A DNA stretch of 25,381 nt from CAZWKX01 sp964614095 (lineage in GTDB: Bacteria; Actinomycetota; Acidimicrobiia; Spongiisociales; UBA11373): contig CAZTJO010000027.1 of the NCBI GenBank assembly GCA_964614095.1, positions 1 through 25,381 on the forward strand, written 5' to 3'. This document shows positions 7,398 to 15,477 of this stretch, piece by piece. Under the pieces are notes generated by a model that saw only the letters and a list, made by a program, of their open reading frames with translations, made no database searches and was not told the DNA's origin. Position 1 is the first letter of the stretch. Each line of letters starts with the position of its first letter. The position numbers were made by a program, and so were the translations under genes.

Positions 7398-7631
7398 ATG
7401 CGTATCGATATTGAATACTGCGCCGTTTGAAACTACACGGGCCGTGCCGTGCGCATGGCCGAGGAGCTCCTTGGCGAGTTCGAACAGCAGATCGAGGGCA
7501 TGACCCTGGTGCCTTCGGGCGGCGGCGTCTTTGAGATCACCGTTGACGGTGATCTTGTCTATTCCAAGAAGGCAACCGGCGATTTCCCGGAGTACGAACA
7601 GGTGGCGGGCCCAATTCGCAAACTGCGTTAG
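7398..7631 (+). CDS. SelW/Rdx-family thioredoxin-like selenoprotein (CxxU, UGA-encoded Sec)
   Basis: A 77-residue SelW/SelT/Rdx-family redox protein if the TGA at 7428-7430 is read as selenocysteine. Before it the frame reads MRIDIEYCAV, after it NYTGRAVRMAEELL, giving Y-C8-A-V-U11-N-Y, the CxxU redox motif of the family exactly where vertebrate SelW has C-G-A-U. The rest matches the family too: SGGGVFEITVDGDLVYSKKATGDFPEY parallels the SelW G-F-E-V...G-x-L-x-x-S-K-K-x-G-D pattern. A hairpin starts about 10 nt after the UGA. UGA acts as a stop elsewhere in the window, so this is not a code change. Automatic callers would start at GTG 7449 and lose the active site. Alternatives are a Cys-to-stop mutation or a base error; the leaderless promoter and intact flanks argue against decay. 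Confidence 0.82.
7438..7462 (+). promoter_or_regulatory. Candidate bacterial SECIS hairpin
   Basis: Immediately downstream of the UGA at 7428-7430 the RNA can fold with GGCC (7440-7443) pairing with GGCC (7457-7460), GUGC (7444-7447) pairing with GCGC (7451-7454), an AU bulge at 7455-7456 and apical loop CGU (7448-7450). The loop G is 19 nt after the UGA, within the range expected for bacterial SECIS elements read by SelB. The fold was made by eye and the stem is GC-rich like its surroundings, so this is supporting evidence only. Confidence 0.45.
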
Positions 7632-7652
7632 GCGCTAGCCTGTCCCACTCCT

Positions 7653-7868
7653 ATGAGCAACGGTGCACGACCAGGAGTACGTATCGGCGACCTCCTCGCC
7701 GGAGACGGCCCCCATGTCAACGTTGCCGAAGCATTCTTGTCTTCTCGCTGCGCTCGCTGCGATGGTCCCATTGATCGCGATGCCAGAGTGCACGAGGATG
7801 CCTATTACTGCGGGCCGTGCTGGGCCGAGGTCAGCGGCCGGCCCCTGATCAACCCGTCCACAGCTTGA
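7653..7868 (+). CDS. Small zinc-ribbon hypothetical protein
   Basis: A 71-aa protein of unknown function with two CxxC knuckles: C33-x2-C36 in RCARCDGPI and C53-x2-C56 in YYCGPCWAE, separated by 16 residues, a typical zinc-ribbon arrangement. It starts 21 nt after the Rdx gene; a -10-like TAGCCT (7636-7641) lies 11 nt before the ATG and there is no Shine-Dalgarno. Its last 20 bp overlap the 3' end of the convergent amidohydrolase gene. Codon positions and the cysteine pairs favour this frame over the overlapping frame starting at 7663. No partner can be inferred beyond possible co-transcription with the selenoprotein. Confidence 0.65.
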   Translation: MSNGARPGVRIGDLLAGDGPHVNVAEAFLSSRCARCDGPIDRDARVHEDAYYCGPCWAEVSGRPLINPSTA

Positions 7869-9420
7869 CGTCGGCAGACACTTCCAGCTTCTCCCCGGCA
7901 ACGTAGGCCGCGGCGACTTCGAGGTCTTGAAGTGTGTTCGCCTCTGTGTGTAGGGGATCGTCACCGAGAACGGTGAAGGTGGCCGGTAGTCCGGGCTCGA
8001 GGCGGGCATCTTCACCGATGGCGGCGGCGGCGCCCGCGGTGAAGAGGGCTAGCGCTTCGGCGGCCGATAGTGCCTGCTGAGGAACGATGCCGTGGCGGTG
8101 GCGGGCCGCAGCCATGCCCCACAGCGGATGGGGAGGCTCCACCGGGCAGTCCGATCCACCGGCCAAAGGCACTCCGGCGTCGGCCATCGAGCGGAAGGCG
8201 TAGGTGCGGGCGAGACGTTCGACCCCGAGGCGCTCCTCCAGCCACTCAACCTCGGAGGCGAGAAAAGCCGGTTGCACACAGGCGGTCACGCCGAGCCGTC
8301 CGAAACGCGCGATATCGGCTGCGGTGAGCACGGAGGCGTGCTCGACACGAAGAGCAGCCGGGTCCACCCCCCGGCGAATGGCTTGTTCCATAACGTCGAG
8401 GACCCGGGTGGCGGCGGCATCACCGATGGCATGGATGGCGACCTTGCCTCCGAAGCCGGTGGTGGCCCGGATCATCTCGGTGGCCCACTCGGGATCGAGA
8501 CGGTGAATGCCGGCGGTATCAGGTTCATCGGCATACGGCTGGTGGAGGGCTGCCGTGTGTCCGCCCAAGCTGCCGTCGGCGAATGCCTTGAGGCCGAGGA
8601 ACGACACTCCATTGGCTGTGGAGGAGATGCGGCACGCCGCAGTTTCCAGGTCGCCCGGAGTGTCTGCTATTACCAGGACCCGCAGGGTCAGCGGGATGTC
8701 GGGGGCGGCGGTGAGGAGAAGATCGAGTTCACCGGCCCCGCCCGCCCAGAGGCTTTCATCGAGGGAGACGATGGCGCCGAGGCCGGTGAGGCCGGCAGCG
8801 GCAAGGCCGGAAACGGCAGTGACGATATCGGTGGGCTCGATGGCGGGAGCCAAGGGCGACAGGGCAGGCGACACCTGGGCTACTGCAGTCTCCCGAAGCA
8901 CTCCGGTGAGCCCGTGCCGGTCACGGTCGAAGGAGCCACCCGGTGGGTCCGGGGTGCCCGGGTGAATGCCGGCGAGGTCGAGTGAACGAGTATTGGCGAC
9001 GGCGACGTGGCCGCAGTACCGCACTAGAAGCGCAGGATGATCGGGCAGAACTCGGTCGAGGAAATGCCGGTCGGGCAGGCGGGTTTCCCGCAGCGTGGTG
9101 TCGTCCAGGCGCAGGGCGGAGACGAGGCTGCCGGCGGTCTGGCGATCAGCCGCATCCTGCAGGATGGCGGCGATGTCGGCGAAGTCCCGCGCTTGTTTCA
9201 ATGAAGGGCGGCGCAGCGATGCGGCATAGCCGACCGGATGAAAATGTGCATCGCGCAGACCAGGGACGATGACACCGGGCACGGCCTGTTCGGGAACGTG
9301 CGGGCGCCGCAGATCGGCGGCGCGGCCGACGGCGACGACATATCCGTCGTCGACGAGAACGGCATCACCTTTCTTACCGCCTGGATCAACAACGGCATCG
9401 GCGGTGAACAGCCTCCGCAT
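7849..9420 (-). CDS. Amidohydrolase family 3 metal-dependent hydrolase (YtcJ-like)
   Basis: A 523-aa TIM-barrel amidohydrolase of the YtcJ / N-substituted-formamide-deformylase type, acting on C-N bonds of an unknown substrate. Metal and catalytic motifs are all visible in order: DAHFHPVG (H59-x-H61), GLKAFADGSLGGHTA, VAIHAIGDAAATRVLDV, LRVEHASVL and GGSDCPVEPPHPLWG with the catalytic Asp. The frame is open to 9648 but would then overlap the neighbouring phosphatase gene; ATG 9420 starts the classic MRRLFTADAVVDPGG barrel entry. TACGCT (9434-9429, minus strand) ends 8 nt before it and there is no Shine-Dalgarno, so it is probably a leaderless transcript from its own promoter. Confidence 0.9.
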   Translation of the reverse strand: MRRLFTADAVVDPGGKKGDAVLVDDGYVVAVGRAADLRRPHVPEQAVPGVIVPGLRDAHFHPVGYAASLRRPSLKQARDFADIAAILQDAADRQTAGSLVSALRLDDTTLRETRLPDRHFLDRVLPDHPALLVRYCGHVAVANTRSLDLAGIHPGTPDPPGGSFDRDRHGLTGVLRETAVAQVSPALSPLAPAIEPTDIVTAVSGLAAAGLTGLGAIVSLDESLWAGGAGELDLLLTAAPDIPLTLRVLVIADTPGDLETAACRISSTANGVSFLGLKAFADGSLGGHTAALHQPYADEPDTAGIHRLDPEWATEMIRATTGFGGKVAIHAIGDAAATRVLDVMEQAIRRGVDPAALRVEHASVLTAADIARFGRLGVTACVQPAFLASEVEWLEERLGVERLARTYAFRSMADAGVPLAGGSDCPVEPPHPLWGMAAARHRHGIVPQQALSAAEALALFTAGAAAAIGEDARLEPGLPATFTVLGDDPLHTEANTLQDLEVAAAYVAGEKLEVSADVKLWTG

Positions 9421-9451
9421 CAGAACCCAGCGTAGGTGGCCGGCCCGGTGC

Positions 9452-10237
9452 CTAGCGTTCGAAGTGAGGAGGGCGAGCCGACGCCACAATGCCCATGAGC
9501 GCATCGTGAATGAGCCCATTACTGGCGACGATGTCTTCGGGCCGGGGAGGATCGCCGTAGGAATCGGTGACCCTGCCTCCGGCCTCGATGACCAGCAGTG
9601 TGCCGGCGGCGATATCCCACGGGGCAAGTCCGAACTCCCAGTGGCCATCGAGGCGGCCGCAGGCCACCCAGGCGAGATCGATGGCGGCGGCTCCTTGGCG
9701 GCGGATGCCTTGCGCCTCCGACATGACCTTGGCTACCAGGTCCGTATAGGCCTGGGCCTTCTCCCGCCGGTCGTAGGCAAAGCCGGTGCTGAGGAGGGCG
9801 CCGCCGAGGTCAACCGCTGCGGAGACGGCGGTGAGCCGGCCGTTGAGTTGAGTTCCGCCACCTCGCAGCGCGGAGAACTCCTCATTGCGGAACACATCGA
9901 TTACCACGGCGACCATCGGCAACTCGTCCACCTGCATGCCGATGGAAACGGCGCAATGGGGGAAGCCGTGGAGGTAGTTCACCGTTCCGTCCAGTGGATC
10001 GATGAGCCAGCGACGGCCGGAAGCGGCCCTTCGGACGGAGCCCTCCTCGGCAACAATGCCGTCGTCGGGCCGGTGCGTGGCGAGGATCTCGACGATGGCC
10101 GCTTCGGACTCGCGGTCGGCTTTGGTGACCGGGTTGCTGATTCCCTTGAATTCGGCTCTTTCGATGCGGCAATACCAGCGGCGCACCACCTCGGCGCCGG
10201 CCTGGGCCGCTTTGCGGGCAACCGATAGATCGTCCAT
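9452..10237 (-). CDS. Inositol monophosphatase family protein
   Basis: A 261-aa Mg2+-dependent phosphatase of the IMPase/SuhB/HisN/CysQ superfamily. The metal-binding residues are present: E64-E65 in IVAEEGSV, D80-x2-D83 in WLIDPLDGTVNYLHGFP, and the C-terminal GLAPWDIAAG. NPVTKADRESEAAI near residue 35 is also typical. Substrate (myo-inositol-1-phosphate, histidinol-phosphate or PAP) cannot be resolved from sequence alone. The ATG at 10237 lacks a Shine-Dalgarno and sits 9 nt behind TACAGT on the minus strand. It is divergent from lnt across only 40 bp and is followed on the same strand by the amidohydrolase. Confidence 0.93.
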   Translation of the reverse strand: MDDLSVARKAAQAGAEVVRRWYCRIERAEFKGISNPVTKADRESEAAIVEILATHRPDDGIVAEEGSVRRAASGRRWLIDPLDGTVNYLHGFPHCAVSIGMQVDELPMVAVVIDVFRNEEFSALRGGGTQLNGRLTAVSAAVDLGGALLSTGFAYDRREKAQAYTDLVAKVMSEAQGIRRQGAAAIDLAWVACGRLDGHWEFGLAPWDIAAGTLLVIEAGGRVTDSYGDPPRPEDIVASNGLIHDALMGIVASARPPHFER

Positions 10238-10277
10238 GGGAGGAGCACTGTAGGACTGCGACTACGCTGCCCGGCGC
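10238..10277. promoter_or_regulatory. 40-bp divergent leaderless promoter pair
   Basis: Minus-strand TACAGT (10252-10247) lies 9 nt before the phosphatase ATG and plus-strand TACGCT (10263-10268) lies 9 nt before the lnt ATG. The two -10 hexamers are only 10 bp apart, so any -35 contacts would lie inside the opposing unit. Neither start has a Shine-Dalgarno. Confidence 0.5.
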
Positions 10278-11777
10278 ATGCACTCGGTTGTTGCCGCGAT
10301 TGTATCGGCGGCGCTCATGTGGGCGTCATTCCCTCCACTGAACGCTGGGTTTCTCGTGTTTGTGGCTCCGGCGCCGTTTTTGTGGGCGCTGAGGAGGGTG
10401 CGCTCGAAGCGTGAAGCGGCTCTGGTGGGGTTCCTGTTCGGTTTTGCCTTTTTTGGGGGCATGCTCTGGTGGATCTACATCATTGGGGCCGTCGCCTGGA
10501 TCCCCCTCACCACCGCTCTGGGCGTCTATGCGGTTGGATATGCCCTCTTGCTCTATATGGCGCGAAATTGGGCGCCCTGGCGCTGGTGGGTTGTGGCTGT
10601 CGGTGCCTGGGCGGCTTGGGAGTTTATGCGGGCCCGATTCCCTCTGGGCGGATTTCCCTGGGGTTCGGCCGGGTACCCGGTAGGCACCATCCCCGGCGCC
10701 AGGAGTGCTGCACAGTGGATCGGCCCCACCGGCTGGGGAGTGATAGTGATCGCCTTCGCCGCGGCGGTGGTGCTGATGACCGAGGAGCGGCGCGATCGGC
10801 GACCCCTCGAGGTGACGACCGGCCTGATTGTGGTGTTGGTGGCCGCCGGGTTTGTGTTTGCTCCCGACGCCACTGGAGTTGAGGTGGATGTTGTGCTCGT
10901 GCAGGGCAACTCGCCGTGCCCGGCGGTGCACTGTGAGGGCGAGAAGGAGCAGATCTATAACTCCCACTACGCCCTTACCAGGCAGATCCCGGCGGATGGG
11001 GTCGATCTTGTCGTGTGGGGAGAGGACTCCTTCGGAGGAGTATTCAATCCGACCTTCAGCCCGGAGGTGGCGGCACAGATGGGCTCGGAAGCGGTGCGTC
11101 TGGATGCCTATCTGCTTGCCGGAGGAACCCGCTCGGCCGGCCCGGAGTACTTCGACAACATCAACCTTCTCTTCTCGCCGGAGGGGGCGATCGCCGGCGA
11201 GTACATGAAGCAGCATCCGGTGCCCTTCGGCGAGTACGTACCTTTCCGAGAACAGCTCACCTTTATCGAAGAACTTGCCCAAGTGCCCCGTGACATGCGA
11301 CGCGGCGAAGGACCGGTGGTGTTCAATCTCGAGGTCGATGGTGAAGAGGTGAGATTGGGCTCGGTGATCTCGTTCGAAGGAGCCTTCATACGGCACATGC
11401 GGGCCGAGATTCGGGCCGGAGCGAACCTCATGGTGGTGGCCACCAACGAAGGCTCGTACGGCCGGGGCCCGGCATCCGATCAGCTGATCTCAATGGTTCG
11501 GTTCAACGCGGTGTCGCTGGGCGTGGACGTGGCGCACGTTGCCGTGACCGGCCGCTCGACCTTCATCTCGGCCGGGGGAAGCATCGCCGAGACCACCGAT
11601 CTGTTCACGGCTGACCTGGTCGTTGGAACGGTGCAGGTGCAGAACAGCCGCCGTACCTTCTACGCGGTCACAGGAGATTGGCTGCAGGTCTCGGCGATAC
11701 TGGCGGCGATGGTCGTGCTGGCCACCGGGTTCTCATCGCGGCGAGGGTTCAGGATCCGGCCCGGCATTGGGAGATGA
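10278..11777 (+). CDS. lnt: Apolipoprotein N-acyltransferase with Ser in place of the catalytic Cys
   Basis: A 499-aa membrane enzyme of the type that N-acylates the diacylglyceryl-cysteine of lipoproteins. Several N-terminal transmembrane helices (residues about 1-195) precede a nitrilase-like periplasmic domain and a final helix near 470-485. Catalytic Glu and Lys are recognisable: E249 in VVWGEDS and K311 in EYMKQHPVPFGEYVPF. The nucleophile position, normally Cys in a I-C-Y-E context (C387 in E. coli), reads VISFEGAF here, giving Ser365 (codon TCG). The family is clear but activity is uncertain; it could be an altered enzyme or a non-catalytic homologue. Leaderless start; the stop overlaps the next ATG as ATGA. 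Confidence 0.88.
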   Translation: MHSVVAAIVSAALMWASFPPLNAGFLVFVAPAPFLWALRRVRSKREAALVGFLFGFAFFGGMLWWIYIIGAVAWIPLTTALGVYAVGYALLLYMARNWAPWRWWVVAVGAWAAWEFMRARFPLGGFPWGSAGYPVGTIPGARSAAQWIGPTGWGVIVIAFAAAVVLMTEERRDRRPLEVTTGLIVVLVAAGFVFAPDATGVEVDVVLVQGNSPCPAVHCEGEKEQIYNSHYALTRQIPADGVDLVVWGEDSFGGVFNPTFSPEVAAQMGSEAVRLDAYLLAGGTRSAGPEYFDNINLLFSPEGAIAGEYMKQHPVPFGEYVPFREQLTFIEELAQVPRDMRRGEGPVVFNLEVDGEEVRLGSVISFEGAFIRHMRAEIRAGANLMVVATNEGSYGRGPASDQLISMVRFNAVSLGVDVAHVAVTGRSTFISAGGSIAETTDLFTADLVVGTVQVQNSRRTFYAVTGDWLQVSAILAAMVVLATGFSSRRGFRIRPGIGR

Positions 11778-12163
11778 ACCGTTTCCCGATTCGGCCCGGC
11801 ACCGCGCTGGCTCTGGGAGTGCTCCTTCTTCTTGCCATCCTCGGCACCGTTCTGCTGCAGACCTTGGCCGGGGCGGTGTGGTGATCGGCGGAGACGATGC
11901 CGGGTCTGTCGGTGATGGCGACAATCTTTCCGTCGGCGATCCTGGGGCGGGAAATCTCATCTTCCAGGAGCTTTGCGCCTCAAGTCACGGGCCGGAGGGC
12001 GAGGGCAGCGTCATCGGGCCGGCTCTGGTGGGTGAGCGGTTGATGGAGTCTGCGTTCTCGGACGACGAGATGGCCGAGGCAATCCGGAACGGGACGGGGG
12101 TCATGGCCGCCTTCTCCCCGCGTGGCCGACATCGTGGTGTACATCAAACAACTGGAGCGGTAG
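11774..12163 (+). pseudogene. Decayed membrane-anchored cytochrome c (two frameshifts, lost haem cysteine)
   Basis: The first 36 codons from ATG 11774 encode one membrane anchor (TALALGVLLLLAILGTVLL) and stop at TGA 11884. A cytochrome c class I domain then continues in the next frame from about 11881: GNLIFQELCASSHGPEGEGSVIGPALVGER, then MAEAIRNGTGVMAAFS. Near 12115-12119, in a CCCC run, the family-like C-terminus RVADIVVYIKQLER resumes in the first frame and ends at TAG 12163. Start to end is exactly 390 bp, so the two shifts cancel. The haem motif CxxCH reads C-A-S-S-H, and the segment between the axial-Met region and the last helix is shorter than usual. Alternatively the 36-aa peptide and a GTG-started ORF (GTGA overlap at 11881) are separate genes. 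Assembly error could explain the shifts but not the Cys loss. Confidence 0.65.
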
Positions 12164-12301
12164 GCCGGCTCGTATTGGCCCAGGCCCCGGAAGCCGATAT
12201 CGTGCCGGCCGCCGATTCTGGGAAGAGGGGCCGTGCGGCCGGAGGGGAACGACCCAAGGGATAGGGTCGTTTGCCCTCTGAGAGGGGCAGCGGAGACCCC
12301 T
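12164..12301. other. Intergenic region upstream of acs with two inverted repeats
   Basis: It contains a perfect 8-bp inverted repeat AACGACCC (12248-12255) / GGGTCGTT (12264-12271) with an 8-nt loop, and CCGGCCGC (12205-12212) / GCGGCCGG (12235-12242). The first could be a terminator for the upstream unit (only a short T run follows) or an operator for acs. No open reading frame is convincing here. Confidence 0.4.
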
Positions 12302-12307
12302 TAGGAT
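12302..12307 (+). promoter_or_regulatory. Candidate -10 of acs
   Basis: TAGGAT would place the transcript start near 12314, giving a leader of about 28 nt that carries GGAGGAG before GTG 12342. It overlaps the ATG at 12306, which argues against that ATG being the start. No convincing -35 is seen. Confidence 0.4.
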
Positions 12308-12341
12308 GGATCGGACATATGAGACGAATATGGAGGAGCGC

Positions 12342-14300
<1,959 letters not shown>

Positions 14301-14316
14301 GAATTCGCGCACTGGA

Positions 14317-14345
14317 GAGGGGAGGCATCAGCCTCCCCTCCTTGC
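14317..14345 (+). terminator. Rho-independent-like hairpin after acs
   Basis: A perfect 10-bp stem, GAGGGGAGGC / GCCTCCCCTC, closes an ATCA loop 16 bp after the acs stop. Only two T residues follow, which is common for terminators in high-GC actinobacteria. Confidence 0.75.
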
Positions 14346-14378
14346 GGAAAAAGCCGAGATATTTACACCACGTCGGTG

Positions 14379-14407
14379 TTGCAATCATCGGCCGTTAGTG
14401 GTAAATT
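14379..14407 (+). promoter_or_regulatory. Sigma-70-type promoter of the zinc-finger / B12-regulator unit
   Basis: TTGCAA (14379-14384) and TAAATT (14402-14407) are separated by exactly 17 nt, the best two-box promoter seen in the window. Transcription would start near 14414, giving a leader of about 23 nt with GGAGGT four nt before ATG 14437. Confidence 0.65.
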
Positions 14408-14436
14408 AGGATTGCTGAATACAACCGGAGGTAGGA

Positions 14437-14643
14437 ATGCCGGCGACGATGAGGGCCATCAGCATTGGTAGAGCCCGCCGCCGACCCAAGACGTACGGCG
14501 ACGATCGGACCTGCAACACCAAAGGGTGCGAAGTCAGGTTGTCTCGCTACAACCGGGCGGAGCACTGCTTCAATCACGCTCCCGCCCGTTTCCCCAGACT
14601 GCGGGGAGAGTTCACCCAGGAGTGGTCGGCCAAACAGAGCTGA
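14437..14643 (+). CDS. Small zinc-finger hypothetical protein (C-x4-C...LSxYN...C-x2-H)
   Basis: A 68-aa basic protein of unknown function. It carries C26-x4-C31-x12-C44-x2-H47 around RLSRYNRAEHCFNH; the LSxYN element between the metal ligands recurs in small actinobacterial zinc-finger proteins and at the N-terminus of some DNA-binding proteins, so a nucleic-acid role is possible. The start is strongly supported by GGAGGT 4 nt upstream and a two-box promoter. It ends 10 bp before the B12-binding regulator, so the two are probably one operon and may act in the same response. Confidence 0.75.
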   Translation: MPATMRAISIGRARRRPKTYGDDRTCNTKGCEVRLSRYNRAEHCFNHAPARFPRLRGEFTQEWSAKQS

Positions 14644-14653
14644 CACAGCTGCA

Positions 14654-15472
14654 GTGACTCCCAGGCAGAAACGGACCCTCGGCCTCAGAGACTGTGCCGA
14701 GCGTCTTGGCGTCCACTACATGACCGTCTACCGCTACGTACGAACGGGCATGCTCCCCGCCACCAAAGTTGGCCCCGAATGGCGAGTCTCCGCGGATGAC
14801 CTGGAGACGTTTGTTGTTGGGGCAGACCGAGGACGGGGCCGGCGTCGCCGCTCTCCATGGGACGGCCGGCTGCGGGCTCGGCTGCTGGCGGGCGATCTGG
14901 TGGGTGCCTGGAGGGTTGTTGAAGGGGCACTTTCCGCCGGGATGGATATCTCGGATGTCTACGTTGACGTGCTGGCGCCGGCCATGGTCTCCATCGGCCA
15001 TGGCTGGGAGGAGGGCACGGTAGGTATTGCCGAGGAGCACCGAGCGAGTGCCATTGCGGTGCGCATTGTCTCCCGGCTCGGCTCCAGATTGGGGAGGAGA
15101 GGGCAGCGGCGCGGGATTGTGGTGGTGGGTGCACCGCCCGGTGAGCAACATCGTCTGCCGGTGATGATCGTGGCCGATCTGCTGCGCGGCGCCGGGTTTG
15201 ATGTTGTCGATTTGGGAGCCGATCTGCCGGTGCAGAGTTTCGTCGAGGCCGCGGTTGCGGCCTCACCCGCGCTCATAGGAGTGAGTGTGACCAGCGCCGA
15301 TGTTCTCGGCGCCGCCGTCGCTCTGATCGAGCAACTGAAGAGCGCCCTGGAGGTTCCGGTTCTTCTCGGAGGGCGTGCCGTTGACGACGAGGCGCATGCA
15401 CGCTCGCTCGGCGCAGACGGCTACGCCGTTGATGGCCGCGACGCCGTCACCGCCGCCGAATTGCTGATCTAG
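14654..15472 (+). CDS. Cobalamin-binding transcriptional regulator (CarH-like sensor with excisionase-type HTH)
   Basis: A 272-aa predicted cytoplasmic DNA-binding B12 sensor. Residues 8-53 form a helix-turn-helix of the excisionase/HTH_17 kind (LRDCAERLGVHYMTVYRYVRTGMLP...WRVSADDLETF). Residues 70-145 are the helical cap that covers cobalamin and hold the CarH hallmark W-x9-E-H: W118, E128, H129. Residues 153-272 are the Rossmann B12 domain; H166 in PPGEQHRLP is at the lower cobalt-ligand position, and GVSVTSAD and VLLGGRAV are typical strands. In CarH/LitR proteins adenosylcobalamin holds a repressor tetramer that light breaks, so light sensing is possible here. The GTG at 14654 avoids overlap with the zinc-finger gene; its Shine-Dalgarno is weak, suggesting coupling. 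Targets are unknown. Confidence 0.85.
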   Translation: MTPRQKRTLGLRDCAERLGVHYMTVYRYVRTGMLPATKVGPEWRVSADDLETFVVGADRGRGRRRRSPWDGRLRARLLAGDLVGAWRVVEGALSAGMDISDVYVDVLAPAMVSIGHGWEEGTVGIAEEHRASAIAVRIVSRLGSRLGRRGQRRGIVVVGAPPGEQHRLPVMIVADLLRGAGFDVVDLGADLPVQSFVEAAVAASPALIGVSVTSADVLGAAVALIEQLKSALEVPVLLGGRAVDDEAHARSLGADGYAVDGRDAVTAAELLI

Positions 15473-15477
15473 TCCGT

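Noticed and set aside
7428..7430. UGA read as Trp through an altered genetic code
   Set aside because: Several intact genes here (for example cbiO's neighbour cbiQ, lnt and the amidohydrolase) end at UGA, so it is a normal stop in this genome.
7449..7631. 60-aa gene starting at GTG 7449
   Set aside because: This start drops the CxxU redox motif and has no promoter or ribosome site; 7398 with UGA as Sec explains the sequence better.
8092..8985. 297-aa open frame on the plus strand
   Set aside because: Antisense to the amidohydrolase, whose catalytic motifs are intact.
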